A stretch of 64,000 bases of DNA from Heterocephalus glaber (Eukaryota > Chordata > Mammalia > Rodentia > Bathyergidae). The notes under the pieces were generated by a model. That model ran no database searches and had not been told where the DNA came from. It worked only from the letters and a program-made list of their open reading frames with translations. The stretch lies in assembly GCF_000247695.1 (NCBI RefSeq), contig NW_004624842.1, forward strand, positions 3,115,683-3,179,682, in the 5' to 3' direction. The first letter of the stretch is position 1, and the number at the start of each line of letters is the position of its first letter. A program made the translations under genes and the position numbers. Below are positions 62,951 through 64,000 of this stretch, one piece after another.

Positions 62951-63404
62951 TGGGCCAATGCTGAGAGCATGTCATGAATTCTATGTAGCTCAATTGTGTG
63001 TATCTGAGTTCCATAACTTAAAAACAGAAAGGTGAGGGGGGAATCACAGAGATAGAGACTCAAAGGGAAATGGGGAGAGAGTGGAATACAATGTGGCTTG
63101 TTTGGGAAAGGGTCAATGAATACCAGCACAGCCTGTGATCAGCATGATCACGGCTCTGAGTGGAGGAAGTGCAAAAACTGTGGGACTCAGGCACATTTGC
63201 CTGACCCAGCCCAGAGGCCAGGAGGCAGCCAGTGTGGTAGGGAAGAGACCATGGGCTTCCAGTGATCTTCCTCACTCCTGCTATCAGACCTGCCAGCTCA
63301 GACCATGCAGGCGCCAGAGCAGTGGGCTTCAGGAATTATCCTGGAAGAGGATGGAATGACTGACTCAAGCCAAAAAATTTCCTAGTGGAGATGACATCCA
63401 GCCC
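62951..63404. other. Unique sequence
   Basis: Nothing recognised. It contains the palindrome-like ccacccatgggccaatg near 62944. Confidence 0.35.
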
Positions 63405-63500
63405 TTGGCAATGACCATCTCTAGTAATGACCAAATCCAGGTAGTGACTATACTAGGTAATGATGAGATCTGGTTTGTACCAAACCGGATAATGTCTAGA
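63405..63500 (+). repeat. Degenerate 16-17-bp tandem repeat
   Basis: Units aligned by eye: gcaatgaccatctctag, taatgaccaaatccagg, tagtgactatactagg, taatgatgagatctgg, then weaker ttgtaccaaaccgga and taatgtctagattgg. Each begins taatga- or similar and ends in ctag or ctgg. Old and heavily diverged. Confidence 0.55.
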
Positions 63501-63619
63501 TTGGTCAAGATGAACCTGGGGAATGCCCAGCCCCAGTACCGTTCTCCAGGGCAATCACGCATCTGGACAGGGTGGGCCAGCCCTTCAGGGGTGTAAAGGA
63601 GAGAAGGCTCATAGGGTGT

Positions 63620-64000
63620 TCTGGTCCACGCAGAGAACTTCCTCTCCAGGCTCCCATTCCATTATCACTCTTTCCAATTCATCCTCACAGGAGTCCCAGA
63701 GAAATAAATCTTCCCATGCACAGATCTGACTGTGCCCCTCCTTTGCTCAGAACACTGCATTGGCTCCCTAGCACCTGGAGATAAAGTTCAAAATCCTTGG
63801 CCTAATATTCAAAGCCTTTCACCATTCAGCTTTTTTACCTGCTCCTAAGTCAATTCTGGTCAAATCCCATGACTCAGGCACAAGCTCTGCAGTTTCTCCC
63901 AAAGACAAGCTGTTTCACACCTCAGCCTTCACCTGGAATGCCTCTTCCCCTACTGCAGACTCACCTTTCAAAGTTAAACTCCACTATCACCTACTCAGAG
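63620..64000 (+). mobile_element. L2 LINE, runs past the window end
   Basis: 'actgtgcccctcctttgctc', 'attggctccctagcacctgg', 'aaagttcaaaatccttggcc', 'ttcacctggaatgcctcttc' are in L2 order over 380 bp. The 3' end lies beyond 64000. Confidence 0.9.

Noticed and set aside
1..64000. CRISPR arrays, operons, bacterial-type promoters or terminators
   Set aside because: The SINE, LINE and LTR content shows mammalian nuclear DNA; no spaced direct repeats of CRISPR type are present.

Overview
This window looks like nuclear DNA from a mammal, most likely a non-murid rodent. It is saturated with ancient mammalian repeats (MIR, L2, L1M, MaLR-type LTRs, Tigger, hAT and mariner relics). On top of these lie rodent-specific SINEs: B1 (two copies carry an internal 29-bp tandem duplication), dimeric B1-ID elements of the B1-dID type, and about twenty copies or fragments of a tRNA-Ala-like ID element whose 3' end reads CCGGTACC before the poly(A) tail. 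As I recall, B1-dID is known from squirrels, dormice, beavers and cavies. The young ID type does not look like the squirrel or mouse forms I know, so a beaver-like rodent (Castorimorpha) is my best guess, not a proven identification.

I found no protein-coding gene that I can defend. The long open frames are chance readings through L2-derived pyrimidine-rich sequence, MIRs or the CpG island. The coding-like traces I recognise are transposon relics: L1 ORF2 fragments, a mariner transposase fragment and a Tigger transposase N-terminus.

Layout. Positions 1-31 kb are GC-rich, with old MIR and L2 copies, a Tigger element (6.0-6.7 kb), two hAT MITEs, a SINE cluster at 9.4-11.0 kb, LTR remnants at 13.9 and 27.8 kb, and unique stretches in between. 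Positions 31.4-45.3 kb form an AT-rich nest. Two decayed L1M elements lie head to tail on the + strand, and each was invaded by a 5'-truncated L1 on the - strand, by LTRs and by ID SINEs; one also received a mariner. Many insertions still show target-site duplications, so their order can be read. Positions 45.3-58.2 kb are again GC-rich with MIR, L2 and unique DNA.

A strong CpG island lies at about 58.2-59.5 kb. It has GC boxes and, on the - strand, a consensus splice donor (CAG|GTGAGG) at 58969/58968. It is the best promoter in the window, but the gene it serves is not recognisable here; its exons may lie outside the window or be non-coding. From 59.5 to 64 kb there are MIR, L2, L1M and SINE copies and a short degenerate tandem repeat.
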